This document shows positions 1-7,005 of a stretch of 12,920 bases of DNA, one piece after another. Under the pieces are notes generated by a model that was given only the letters and a program-made list of their open reading frames with translations, did not search any database and was not told the origin of the DNA. Where the stretch lies: NCBI GenBank assembly GCA_934691925.1, contig CAKUTI010000041.1:1-12920 (forward strand). Reading direction: 5' to 3'. Position 1 is the first letter of the stretch, and each line of letters starts with the position of its first letter. This stretch comes from an uncultured Treponema sp. Lineage in GTDB: Bacteria; Spirochaetota; Spirochaetia; Treponematales; Treponemataceae. The translations under genes were made by a program, and so were the position numbers.

Positions 1-1
1 A

Positions 2-583
2 AGATGGATTAAGCAGCTTAAAGAGGCTGATGTTCTTGCTGACGGAGTACGCACAGTTGCTTATTCCTACATCGGACCGAAATACAGCCACCCGATTTAC
101 CGCGACGGCACAATCGGAGCCGCGAAAAAGGACTTGGAAGCCCGCGCGCACAATATCGACAACTCTTTGAAAGATTTGAACGGAGCTGCTTACGTTTCTG
201 TGAACAAGGGGCTTGTAACACGCTCTTCAGCGGTTATCCCGATTATCGCGCAGTATCTTGGTGTTCTGTTCAAGATTATGAAGGCTAAGGGAACTCACGA
301 GGGCTGCATCGAGCAGATGGAGCGTCTCTTTGCCGAGCGTCTTTACACAGCGGACAAGAAAGTTCCTGTTGATTCAGAGAACAGAATCCGCGTTGACGAC
401 TGGGAGCTTGACCCGGCAGTTCAGGCGCAGGTTGACGAGTTTATGCCGAAAGTAACGGAAGAGACTGTGAACGAATACTGCGACTTGGCAGGGCTCCGCC
501 ACGACTTCCTTATGATTAACGGATTCGATGTTCCTGGCGTTGACTACAGCAAAGAAATCGACGACATGAGCAAAATCGACTAA
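2..583 (+). CDS. fabV: trans-2-enoyl-CoA reductase (FabV/TER family), C-terminal part
   Basis: This is the last 193 codons of a gene that begins before the window; reading frame 2 is open from base 2 to the TAA at 581-583. The family reduces the double bond of trans-2-enoyl-CoA (for example crotonyl-CoA to butyryl-CoA) or enoyl-ACP with NADH in the cytoplasm. The YSYIGP segment is followed by the family's catalytic Tyr-X8-Lys motif: Tyr encoded at 98-100 and Lys at 125-127 (YRDGTIGAAK). Further recognisable blocks are VNKGLVTRSSAVIP, THEGCIEQ, the DDWEL segment and DLAGLRHDF near the end. From memory these match T. denticola TER (about 397 residues), so roughly half is missing upstream. An apparent start at the TTG at 134 would cut off the catalytic motif and is wrong. 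A strong terminator follows. Family assignment is firm; the choice between fatty-acid synthesis and butyrate-type fermentation cannot be made from sequence. Confidence 0.93.
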   Translation, partial: RWIKQLKEADVLADGVRTVAYSYIGPKYSHPIYRDGTIGAAKKDLEARAHNIDNSLKDLNGAAYVSVNKGLVTRSSAVIPIIAQYLGVLFKIMKAKGTHEGCIEQMERLFAERLYTADKKVPVDSENRIRVDDWELDPAVQAQVDEFMPKVTEETVNEYCDLAGLRHDFLMINGFDVPGVDYSKEIDDMSKID

Positions 584-612
584 TTTTTGATTTTTTAGAA
601 TAAAACAGAAGC

Positions 613-659
613 GCAGCCGGATTTTTGAAGCGGGACTTCATTTTTCCGGCTGCTTTTTT
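613..659 (+). terminator. Rho-independent terminator of the enoyl-CoA reductase gene
   Basis: GCAGCCGG (613-620) pairs with CCGGCTGC (646-653), extended by A621-T645, and an inner stem TGAAG/CTTCA (626-630 with 636-640) forms the top of the hairpin. Six T follow immediately (654-659). It lies 30 bases after the stop codon of the reductase gene, so it is the natural end of that transcript. Confidence 0.88.
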
Positions 660-961
660 ATGAAAAATGGAAAGCTCTGTAGGTTCTTGCTTCGAAATGA
701 GTTTGTTAGACTTTAGCTCGTTTTGAGGCGACGTTTTTTAGCGTTCAAAGTTTTCTTTCTGATTTGTTTTGTTCGTTTGGATTTCTGCGCTTTTGCCCGA
801 ATTTTGTTTTTGGCGTTTGACGATTTTTCAAGATGTTTTTGCTGCGTTTTTTCTAATTTTTTTAAGTCTTAAAGAGATTTTTTGTTGCCAGTTTTTGTTT
901 TAAACTTTTTTGAAATCTGATTTTGTAAAAGAAAAATTAATAATAACCTTATTTTAAGTTT
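660..961. other. gene-free T-rich intergenic stretch
   Basis: This stretch of about 300 bases lies between the enoyl-CoA reductase terminator and the 3' end of the minus-strand lipoprotein pair. The plus strand is strikingly rich in T, with many runs of four to seven. I see no open reading frame of useful length with a ribosome-binding site, no tRNA-like clover and no long repeat. A short A/T palindrome TTTAAG-T-CTTAAA lies around 861-875. The region probably serves only as the 3' flank of two converging transcripts; no clear terminator for the minus-strand genes is visible. Confidence 0.5.
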
Positions 962-1798
962 TTATCTTGGACCTTCCCAGCCGCTTATTATTTTTGTGGA
1001 TTTTGCGAAAATCTTATTGCACTCAAATTCAATGTAATATTCCCAAAAAAGCAGAATCAGCGAGGAAATATAGTCTTTTTCGTTTTCTGTGAGCGATTTT
1101 GAAAAAGTCTTATTCAGCATGAACTTTGTTTTTGAATTCATTAAGTCAAGCGCGGCATAGTTTTCATCAAAAATTTGAAAACGAAAGCCTGGAGTATGAA
1201 AGGTATAATAAATTTTTTGACCGTCTGAGGCTAAGGAATTATTGACCCTGAAAATTTTTACTGGAACAACAGAGTCATTTTCAAGAACGAGATTTTCTTC
1301 ATAGGAATTTTGCGTTAATCGCCAATTTGAATTTTTTGTAAGAAAAATCTGATTTTTCTCTTTTCCTGTTACGATTTTTATTTCTATTTCTAGAGTTGCC
1401 GCTTCTCCAAAAGGCCATAGTGCCTGTCGGAGAGTTTTTGTCTTTACAGAATTTGAAGAAATTTCTGTGCAAAAAAGCTGCTCGCCGTTTTTCTTGAAAA
1501 TTCCTTTTGTGGAAATCGCTTCCTTTTTCTTAAGGTCCCAGCCAGATTCTTTCTTTTCAACTGAATACATTTCAAGCGAATATTCATTCCAGTAAAACGC
1601 TCTGACCGGTTTTGGAGCTGATAAAAAACTGAAAAATCCTTGAGAAAAATGTTTTCTTTCTATAATTTGCTCCTCATAATTTTCTGGATTTTCAATATAC
1701 ATTGAGTCAATCTTTCCAATTGTTATGCATGAACAGAAAATCAGCGGAGAAAAAGAAGAAATAAGCAATAAAATCAGTTTCGGGAATTTTGTTTTCAT
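962..1798 (-). CDS. predicted lipoprotein, unknown function
   Basis: This codes for a 278-residue protein that I do not recognise. The N-terminus has a Lys-rich start, a hydrophobic core (residues 8-21) and a Cys cluster FCSC. Cys24 (after F-C-S) is the better lipidation site and Cys22 the alternative, since spirochete lipoboxes are relaxed. The mature part is rich in Lys, Glu, Phe and Ser with alternating polar and aromatic residues, suggesting a soluble beta-rich domain tethered to an envelope membrane. It starts 24 bases after the stop of the upstream lipoprotein gene (1823-2215), on the same strand, so the two probably share a transcript. No good Shine-Dalgarno sequence precedes the ATG. 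The gene is visibly more A/T-rich than the flanking housekeeping genes. Confidence 0.75.
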   Translation of the reverse strand: MKTKFPKLILLLISSFSPLIFCSCITIGKIDSMYIENPENYEEQIIERKHFSQGFFSFLSAPKPVRAFYWNEYSLEMYSVEKKESGWDLKKKEAISTKGIFKKNGEQLFCTEISSNSVKTKTLRQALWPFGEAATLEIEIKIVTGKEKNQIFLTKNSNWRLTQNSYEENLVLENDSVVPVKIFRVNNSLASDGQKIYYTFHTPGFRFQIFDENYAALDLMNSKTKFMLNKTFSKSLTENEKDYISSLILLFWEYYIEFECNKIFAKSTKIISGWEGPR

Positions 1799-1822
1799 AA
1801 TTTAATTGGAAATTTTTTGCTG

Positions 1823-2215
1823 TTAGTCGTCATATTTGTAACGCCAAAGCTCGGCGGAGCCGTAAAGGTCGTCATTTTCGATTTTCGGAGTGATTACCAC
1901 ACGCGAATTTTTTGGAACTTCTTTGTTCAGTGTTATTTCGCTTCTCTTTGAATTTTCAAATATGAAAAAATCTTGACTTTTTATATAGTAGTTGGAATCC
2001 AGTTTTTTGTTCACATAAATATCAAGGTCAACTTCCGGGTTGCTCGGCCATGACGAAAAATAAACATAGATTCTTTTGTAGCTGCCGTCCGCCCATTTTG
2101 CGCTCTCAATTTCTGCGGAAAAGAGCATGGAACTGATAAGGTCGTCGCATGAGGTCATAAAAAACAGCGAGATTATGATATATAAAATCGATATGTGTTT
2201 TTTCATAATTTTCAT
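1823..2215 (-). CDS. small predicted lipoprotein, unknown function
   Basis: This encodes a 130-residue protein. The signal peptide has Lys residues at 2, 5 and 6, a hydrophobic stretch at 8-19 and the lipobox MTSC, giving Cys23 as the likely lipidated residue, followed by two Asp. The mature part alternates hydrophobic and charged residues (for example VDLDIYV, SEITLNKEV, SRVVITPKI), suggesting a small beta-sandwich. The first ATG is preferred over the Met at residue 4 because an AGGAGGG ribosome-binding site lies 11-12 bases upstream. It is the first gene of a two-gene minus-strand unit with the 278-residue lipoprotein. I recognise no family. The start is well supported; the function is unknown. 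Confidence 0.75.
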   Translation of the reverse strand: MKIMKKHISILYIIISLFFMTSCDDLISSMLFSAEIESAKWADGSYKRIYVYFSSWPSNPEVDLDIYVNKKLDSNYYIKSQDFFIFENSKRSEITLNKEVPKNSRVVITPKIENDDLYGSAELWRYKYDD

Positions 2216-2226
2216 TTTTACTAAGA

Positions 2227-2233
2227 CCCTCCT
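2227..2233 (-). promoter_or_regulatory. strong Shine-Dalgarno site of the small lipoprotein gene
   Basis: The minus strand reads AGGAGGG, a near-perfect anti-16S complement, about 11 bases before the ATG ending at 2215. It decides the start in favour of the first of two in-frame ATG codons and contrasts with the lack of such a site before several other genes here. Confidence 0.7.
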
Positions 2234-2327
2234 ACTAAGATTTTAAACTTTTCGCAGAAAAATACCATAGCGTTTTACGGAAAAAATTGGAGGGGTCTTC
2301 GCAATTCTCTAAAACACGTTTTTTTGA

Positions 2328-2333
2328 TAGACT
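2328..2333 (+). promoter_or_regulatory. possible -10 box directly before the pseudouridine synthase start
   Basis: TAGACT (four of six matches to TATAAT) lies only six bases before the ATG at 2340, so transcription would begin at about the A of the start codon. The -35 candidate 17 bases upstream (TTCTCT) is poor. No Shine-Dalgarno sequence fits between this box and the start. This is a sequence-based guess. Confidence 0.35.
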
Positions 2334-2339
2334 TTCGGA

Positions 2340-3095
2340 ATGAAAATTACGCCTGACTACACGGTTATTTACAATGATGACGATATTGTTGTCTTGAACA
2401 AGCGTTCTGGACTTTTGATTGCGGCTGACCGATATGATGAGGATGCGCCGCGCCTTGACCTTCTTGCGGAAAAGGAATTCGGCAAGCTTTTTGCGGTCCA
2501 CAGAATTGACAAGGACACTTCCGGCTGCGTAATTTATGCGAAAAATCCTGAATCGCACAGAAATCTTTCAATGCAGTTTGAAAACCGCGAAGTTGAGAAA
2601 ATTTATCACGCGCTGGTTTACGGACATCCGCTTTGGGACGAGAATCACGTTGAGAAAAAACTGCTGATAGACGGCGACCCTCGCCACAGAACCGTAATCA
2701 ACGCAAGATACGGAAAAATCGCAATCACGGATTTTAGGAATCTTGGAAGCTGCGGTCCTTACAGCTGGATTGAGGCACGCCCGCACACCGGCAGAACTCA
2801 TCAGATTCGCGTTCATCTGCAGTCGCTTGGAATTTCTATTGTCTGCGACCCGCTTTACAGCGGAAACCAGCACCCGGTCTTGCTTAGTGAAATCAAAAGA
2901 AAATGGAACGGCAATCCTGACGAGGAGCGTCCTTTGCTCAGCCGTCTTGCTTTGCACGCGTATAAGCTCACGCTTTCGCACCCGAAAACTTGCGCGAAGA
3001 TGACTTTTACAGCTACTTATTCAAAGGACATGGACGCGACGAGAAAACAGCTTGCGAATATTTTTAGCGTTGACCCGCTGGAAGAGTCAAAATGA
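2340..3095 (+). CDS. RluA-family RNA pseudouridine synthase
   Basis: This is a 251-residue protein of the RluA family, which isomerises specific uridines in rRNA or tRNA to pseudouridine in the cytoplasm. The signature HRIDKDTSG spans residues 54-62, with Asp57 as the catalytic nucleophile; the family blocks RTHQIRVH (152-159) and RLALHAYKL (202-210) follow in the expected order. The protein begins directly with the catalytic domain (YNDDDIVVLNK), so there is no N-terminal S4 RNA-binding domain, unlike RluC or RluD; RluA or TruC types share this trait. Target uridine cannot be assigned. The start is supported by domain position although no Shine-Dalgarno sequence is seen. The TGA stop overlaps the next ATG (ATGA at 3092-3095), implying translational coupling to the outer-membrane protease gene. 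Confidence 0.92.
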   Translation: MKITPDYTVIYNDDDIVVLNKRSGLLIAADRYDEDAPRLDLLAEKEFGKLFAVHRIDKDTSGCVIYAKNPESHRNLSMQFENREVEKIYHALVYGHPLWDENHVEKKLLIDGDPRHRTVINARYGKIAITDFRNLGSCGPYSWIEARPHTGRTHQIRVHLQSLGISIVCDPLYSGNQHPVLLSEIKRKWNGNPDEERPLLSRLALHAYKLTLSHPKTCAKMTFTATYSKDMDATRKQLANIFSVDPLEESK

Positions 3096-4105
3096 GAAAA
3101 TTTCCCTTGCTTTCGCTGCTTTTTTCAGTTTGTTTTTCTGCGTTTGCGGCTAAGACAGGGGACTTTTCGCTTGAAGTCGAGCCTTTGTTCGGCTTGAAGT
3201 CAGGGCAGGTTGACGAGCTTGTCTTCCTTAAAAATTCGGATTATGACGACGACAAGCTGAGCGAGCTTAACTGGAAAATCAATCACGAATATTACGCCGG
3301 GATAAAGCTCAACGGCGGCTTTAAGAATTTTTTTGCCGAGACTTCTTTTTGCGCAGGAATTCCGTCAAAAGTCGGCGGAATGAAAGATTCCGACTGGCTG
3401 AATGTTTTGGTAACGGCAACGATAACGGGCGCGGAAAGTTATCAATATAAAACGAATTATTCCGAAAGCGACAATTATCTGAAATATGATTTTTCTTATA
3501 ATTTGAAGCTTGGTTACATTTTTAATTTGCCGGAGCTGAAATTTCTTGAAATTTCTGTAAAGCCGTTTTTAGGATTTCAGTATAAAGACATAAAATTCGA
3601 CGGAAAAAACGGAACCGCATGGTACGGAAAAATTGAGAACGACCATTACGCAAGATGGAATGACACGGAAAATCAGTCCGTAAGCTCGTTTTCTGGAAAA
3701 GTGATTTCGTATGAGCGGCAGTCTTCAATTTTTTGGATTGGGGCTGATTCGGAATTCTGCTTTTTGGAAGATTTTTCATTTTTTGCAGGATTCAAGATTT
3801 CGCCTTATCTTTATTCTGAGTCCGTTGACGAGCATCATCTGAAAAATGCCGGTTATCTTGACGTGACTCCGGGATTTTTCGCGGCTTTTGACTTTTCGCT
3901 CGGCGCGGAATATAAAATCACGGAGAGGCAGTCGCTTTGCCTGAGCGCGGAGTATTTTTACATGCGGACTTTGCGCGGCGACGACTATACGAAAAGCCTC
4001 TCGCAGAAAAACTTTTCGGTGAACAACAAAAGCTCGGAAGTTGACGGCGGAGCTGCGGAGCATTATTTTACGGTCTCGCTTTCGTGCAAATTCAAGATTC
4101 TTTAA
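3092..4105 (+). CDS. omptin-family outer-membrane protease
   Basis: This 337-residue protein has a Sec signal peptide (residues 1-19, cleavage after AFA) and the alternating pattern of a beta-barrel. It resembles OmpT/Pla in order: LSELNWK (57-62) for OmpT VSQLDWK; KDSDWLN (98-104) for VDQDWMD, giving the Asp pair Asp99/Asp101; VDEHH (245-249) for NDEHY, giving Asp246/His248; and a closing aromatic strand (HYFTVSLSCKF). In OmpT these are the catalytic Asp83/Asp85 and Asp210/His212, so an endoprotease active at the cell surface is inferred. OmpT's LPS-binding residues appear replaced: the YQESR block reads FQYKD (162-166). Translation is coupled to the RluA gene by ATGA, with GGAAGAG five bases before the start. 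The family call rests on remembered OmpT sequence, not a search. An inactive or non-proteolytic barrel remains possible. Confidence 0.85.
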   Translation: MRKFPLLSLLFSVCFSAFAAKTGDFSLEVEPLFGLKSGQVDELVFLKNSDYDDDKLSELNWKINHEYYAGIKLNGGFKNFFAETSFCAGIPSKVGGMKDSDWLNVLVTATITGAESYQYKTNYSESDNYLKYDFSYNLKLGYIFNLPELKFLEISVKPFLGFQYKDIKFDGKNGTAWYGKIENDHYARWNDTENQSVSSFSGKVISYERQSSIFWIGADSEFCFLEDFSFFAGFKISPYLYSESVDEHHLKNAGYLDVTPGFFAAFDFSLGAEYKITERQSLCLSAEYFYMRTLRGDDYTKSLSQKNFSVNNKSSEVDGGAAEHYFTVSLSCKFKIL

Positions 4106-4117
4106 GCGGAAGAAATC

Positions 4118-4173
4118 TTTTTAATTGGAAGACGATTTGAAATAAAATTGCAAAAATCTCTTTCCAATAAAAA
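4118..4173 (+). terminator. possible weak terminator after the omptin gene
   Basis: ATTGGAA (4124-4130) is the inverted complement of TTCCAAT (4162-4168), and flanking T and A runs extend the pairing, with a loop of about 31 bases. No T-run follows on the plus strand, so it would be inefficient or could be an RNA-processing structure instead. Low confidence. Confidence 0.25.
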
Positions 4174-4232
4174 TGTCAAAATTCGTTTGAACATTTCGCC
4201 TTTCCTGTTCCTATTTTCCAAAATGACAAAAA

Positions 4233-4242
4233 TTGATAAAAT
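4233..4242 (+). promoter_or_regulatory. possible -10 region for the RNA methyltransferase-tetR operon
   Basis: TTGATAAAAT contains TAAAAT (4237-4242, five of six matches to TATAAT). It would give a leader of about 33 bases carrying the AGGAG at 4268-4272. The same ten bases recur at 7006-7015 upstream of the YgiQ-type gene. The -35 candidate (TTTTCC, 4214-4219) is poor. Confidence 0.35.
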
Positions 4243-4281
4243 GTCAGCTAAAAATCGATGTGAAAACAGGAGTGGCATTTT

Positions 4282-5490
4282 ATGAATAATCTGGTTGCCC
4301 TTTGCGCAGTCGGCGCGGAAAAAATACTTGGAAATGAACTGAAGCTTCTTGGATATAAATTGAACGGAAACGCGCCTGGACGTGTTTTTTTCTTTGGCGA
4401 TGACGACGCGCTTTTCCGCGCGAATCTTTGCCTGCGGACTGCCGACCGCGTTTATCTTGAGGTCGCGCGCTATCATGCGGAAGATTTTGACGAGCTTTTC
4501 GAGGGCGTTTACAATGCTCCGTGGCAGGATTTTTTCAAGAAAGATTCAAGAGTTGTGATTGACAAGGTGAGAACTTACAAGTCAAAGCTCAATTCTGAGC
4601 ACGCGGTTCAGGGAATTGTCTTGAAGGCGATTTATAAAAAGCTAAGCGATGTCTGGCGGATGTCTTCAATGCCTGAAACTGGAGACGAAAGCGATGTTAG
4701 AGTTTTCATCGTTGAGGACGAGGTTCAGCTTTGCCTTGACTTGAGCGGACTTCCGCTTCACAAGCGCGGCTACAGGACTGACGGCGGAATTGCTCCGTTG
4801 CGCGAGACAACGGCGGCTGTAATGCTCCAGCTTATGCTCTGGAAAAGAAAAATGCCGTTCCACGACCCGTTTTCAGGCTCTGGAACTTTGCCGATTGAGG
4901 CTTGCCTTTACGCGCATAACGTTGCTCCGGGATTCGGAAGAAGATTCGCTCTTGAGAATTTGCCGATTTTCAATGCTGAGCGCGCGAGAGAAATCAAAAT
5001 CGCAGAGGCTCAGAAAATCCGCACTGACGTTGAATGCAGAATCAGCGGAACAGACATTGACCCGGCGGCGGTTGACCGCGCAAGAAAAAATGCCGAGCAC
5101 GCATGCGTTATGGCCGGCCGCGCTCTCCAGATGATTGGCTCGGACGCGAAAGTTGAACGCCCGACTTTTGAAGTTTCCTCATTCAAAGACTTGAAAGCTC
5201 CTTACGACGAAGGAACGATAATCTGCAACCCTCCTTACGGCGAGCGTCTCGGAGACGCTGACGAGGCTGAAAAACTTTACAAAGATATGTCATCTCTTTT
5301 TGACGACTTTAAAGGCTGGAAAATCGGCGTAATCACATCGCACAGAAAATTTCAGGAATGTATCGGACGCTACGCAAGCCTTCTTAAAGACTTGAAAGCT
5401 GGAAATCTCGACACGACTTTCTACATTTACAACGGAACTGAAAAAGCAAAAATCCGCCGCGACGAAAGAAAAGGAAGAGGCAGATTTTAA
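4282..5490 (+). CDS. THUMP-domain class I SAM-dependent RNA methyltransferase (RlmL/YpsC-type, COG0116)
   Basis: This is a 402-residue protein with the layout of 23S rRNA guanine-N2 methyltransferases: an N-terminal ferredoxin-like and THUMP RNA-binding region (about residues 1-155), the linker LHKRGYR (159-165) and APLRETTAA (171-179), and a Rossmann methyltransferase with DPFSGSGTLPIEA (195-207) for S-adenosylmethionine binding and the catalytic NPPYGERL (316-323), typical of amino-N methylation of guanine. It lacks the second (RlmK) methyltransferase half of E. coli RlmL, as in Bacillus YpsC, and ends in a basic tail (KIRRDERKGRGRF) suited to RNA contact. The exact site is likely m2G2445-equivalent but unproven. 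The start is supported by AGGAG nine bases upstream. Its stop overlaps the tetR start by one base (TAATG). Confidence 0.92.
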   Translation: MNNLVALCAVGAEKILGNELKLLGYKLNGNAPGRVFFFGDDDALFRANLCLRTADRVYLEVARYHAEDFDELFEGVYNAPWQDFFKKDSRVVIDKVRTYKSKLNSEHAVQGIVLKAIYKKLSDVWRMSSMPETGDESDVRVFIVEDEVQLCLDLSGLPLHKRGYRTDGGIAPLRETTAAVMLQLMLWKRKMPFHDPFSGSGTLPIEACLYAHNVAPGFGRRFALENLPIFNAERAREIKIAEAQKIRTDVECRISGTDIDPAAVDRARKNAEHACVMAGRALQMIGSDAKVERPTFEVSSFKDLKAPYDEGTIICNPPYGERLGDADEAEKLYKDMSSLFDDFKGWKIGVITSHRKFQECIGRYASLLKDLKAGNLDTTFYIYNGTEKAKIRRDERKGRGRF

Positions 5491-6083
5491 TGGCGATTGT
5501 TGTTGAGCACGACAAGCGCAGAAAAGAGATTTTGAAGAAGTCGCTGGAGCTTTTCACAAAGGAAGGCTACGGCGACGTTACTTTTCAGAAAATCGCCGAT
5601 TCATGCGGAATTACAAGGACAACGCTCTACATTTATTTCAAGAACAAGCGCGAAATCTTTGCCTGGAGCATCAAGCAGATGACCGAGGGCATGGAAAAGA
5701 AGCTTATCGAGATTATCCACGAGAAAAATCTTACGGCGGAGCAATGTCTTCGGCGCATTATGCTTTGGATTTTGGACGAATGCAACGAGAACCGCCAGCT
5801 TTTCAACGTTCTTCTTGTTTATCTGATGAATCTGAAAAAAGCGGGCGAGAACACAGAAGAGCTTGTGAACCGCCGTGTTCTCCGCGCGAAGCATCTTCTG
5901 AATATGATTATTATCGGCGGTCAGAAACGCGGCGAATTCAAGAAGCTGGACATAAAAAAAGTGAGCGGAATGTTCTACGATTTGATTGAGGCAGCGATTT
6001 TCGAGCTTGCCGTGATTGGAAAGCCCGATGCTTCCGACACGAAAGAGACGCTCGAGCTTCTTATCCAGGGAATTTTGACTTGA
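5490..6083 (+). CDS. TetR/AcrR-family transcriptional regulator
   Basis: This encodes a 197-residue protein. Residues 11-57 form the TetR DNA-binding domain: a first helix with LFTKEGYGDVTF, then the helix-turn-helix QKIADSCGITRTTLYIYF (33-50) and the usual KNKREIF continuation. The remaining all-helical part (about 60-197) is the ligand-binding and dimerisation domain; its ligand cannot be predicted. The start overlaps the stop of the methyltransferase gene (TAATG) and GGAAGAGG lies nine bases upstream within that gene, so it is translated from the same message. TetR proteins commonly repress neighbouring or own-operon genes in response to small molecules; no clear palindromic operator was found in the region before 4282. 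The gene ends 11 bases from the converging lipoprotein gene, with no terminator visible between. Confidence 0.93.
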   Translation: MAIVVEHDKRRKEILKKSLELFTKEGYGDVTFQKIADSCGITRTTLYIYFKNKREIFAWSIKQMTEGMEKKLIEIIHEKNLTAEQCLRRIMLWILDECNENRQLFNVLLVYLMNLKKAGENTEELVNRRVLRAKHLLNMIIIGGQKRGEFKKLDIKKVSGMFYDLIEAAIFELAVIGKPDASDTKETLELLIQGILT

Positions 6084-6094
6084 CGGTTCGCTTG

Positions 6095-6934
6095 CTAATT
6101 GTAGTAAATTCCTGAGCTTGCGGAAGAGCCGTTCGCCGTCGGAACTGTTATTTTCTCAACCGTTTCTGTTGAGCCGCTTACTTTAATCTGAACAGTGGCG
6201 GCAAGCGGATTTGTAAAATAATAGATTGTCTGGTCGTTATCAGTCTTTTTCTTCACCGCAATCATATATTTTGCCGCAGTTTCTCCGCCAAGAAATGACG
6301 ATGGCAGCTTGTTTTGAAGGCTTCCTGTTTTTGCGCCGCTTGCAAGCGTTCCTGACTGAATTTCGTCTTCAATTTCAACCAGAGTGGATTCTGTTCCGGA
6401 AGTCAAAATCAGATACGCTTGTGAAAAATCTGATGGAGACGTGATTGCTTCTGTTGTTGAAAGCGTGTAGTCGGAATCATCGTAAAGCAGTGTCGCTGCC
6501 GAGCTTGAAGATGTCAGCTCCGATTCGCCTGTTCCGGCTCCAGCCACTGCTTTTGAATATTTTGTGAATTTAAAGCTGTTTCCGACTTTGTATCTGACTG
6601 CGTACCGGTAAAATTTCGACGAGTCTGTGGAGTCGTCCGTGAACGCAATCGCCTTAAAATCCGCGGAAGACGTTATCTGCGCGATATTCACCGCGTCCTC
6701 AACGTTCTCGTCAAAGTCTTCGTTGTTGCAGGCCTGGCGGAAAATATTCGCAACCGAGGATGTGACTGACGTTGATGAAGCAACTGCTATAGCCGAACCG
6801 GCGGATATTGAAATCGGCGTTTCTGAAAGCGTTTTTGCCGAGTCAAAATAATCATCGTCCTCAATGAAGCACGAAGAGACAAAGGCTGCGGTGAGCATGC
6901 AGAATATAAAAGCGGGAATGAAATTCTTCCTCAT
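6095..6934 (-). CDS. Ser/Thr-rich predicted lipoprotein, unknown function
   Basis: This codes for a 279-residue protein with a clear lipoprotein signal: Arg-Lys at the N-terminus, hydrophobic residues 5-18, and lipobox VSSC with Cys22 as the lipidated residue. The mature protein begins with an acidic patch (FIEDDDYFD) and is low in complexity, rich in Ser, Thr and Ala throughout (for example ISAGSAIAVASS, TSSSSAATL, TANGSSASSG), with beta-prone segments such as YRYAVRYKV and AAKYMIAVKKK. This resembles exported surface-anchored proteins, but I recognise no family. GAGG lies five bases before the ATG. It converges on tetR (11-base gap) and diverges from the YgiQ-type gene, so its promoter must lie within 6935-7172. 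Confidence 0.78.
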   Translation of the reverse strand: MRKNFIPAFIFCMLTAAFVSSCFIEDDDYFDSAKTLSETPISISAGSAIAVASSTSVTSSVANIFRQACNNEDFDENVEDAVNIAQITSSADFKAIAFTDDSTDSSKFYRYAVRYKVGNSFKFTKYSKAVAGAGTGESELTSSSSAATLLYDDSDYTLSTTEAITSPSDFSQAYLILTSGTESTLVEIEDEIQSGTLASGAKTGSLQNKLPSSFLGGETAAKYMIAVKKKTDNDQTIYYFTNPLAATVQIKVSGSTETVEKITVPTANGSSASSGIYYN

Positions 6935-6939
6935 AAAGA

Positions 6940-6943
6940 CCTC
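6940..6943 (-). promoter_or_regulatory. Shine-Dalgarno site of the Ser/Thr-rich lipoprotein gene
   Basis: The minus strand reads GAGG, five bases before the ATG at 6934-6932. It supports this start, which also gives a proper signal peptide. A TAGACT box further upstream on the minus strand (around 6956-6961) could be a -10 element. Confidence 0.5.
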
Positions 6944-7005
6944 GGATTGTTGCTGAGTCTAAAAATTGAAACAAAACTAGCGGTTGTTTTATTTTCGGCA
7001 TTTTT

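Noticed and set aside
660..961. Search for a small RNA or hidden gene in the T-rich gap
   Set aside because: No promoter, stable G/C stem, tRNA-like fold or credible reading frame was found.
2568..2981. 137-codon minus-strand open frame
   Set aside because: It is antisense to the RluA-family gene and has no recognisable features.
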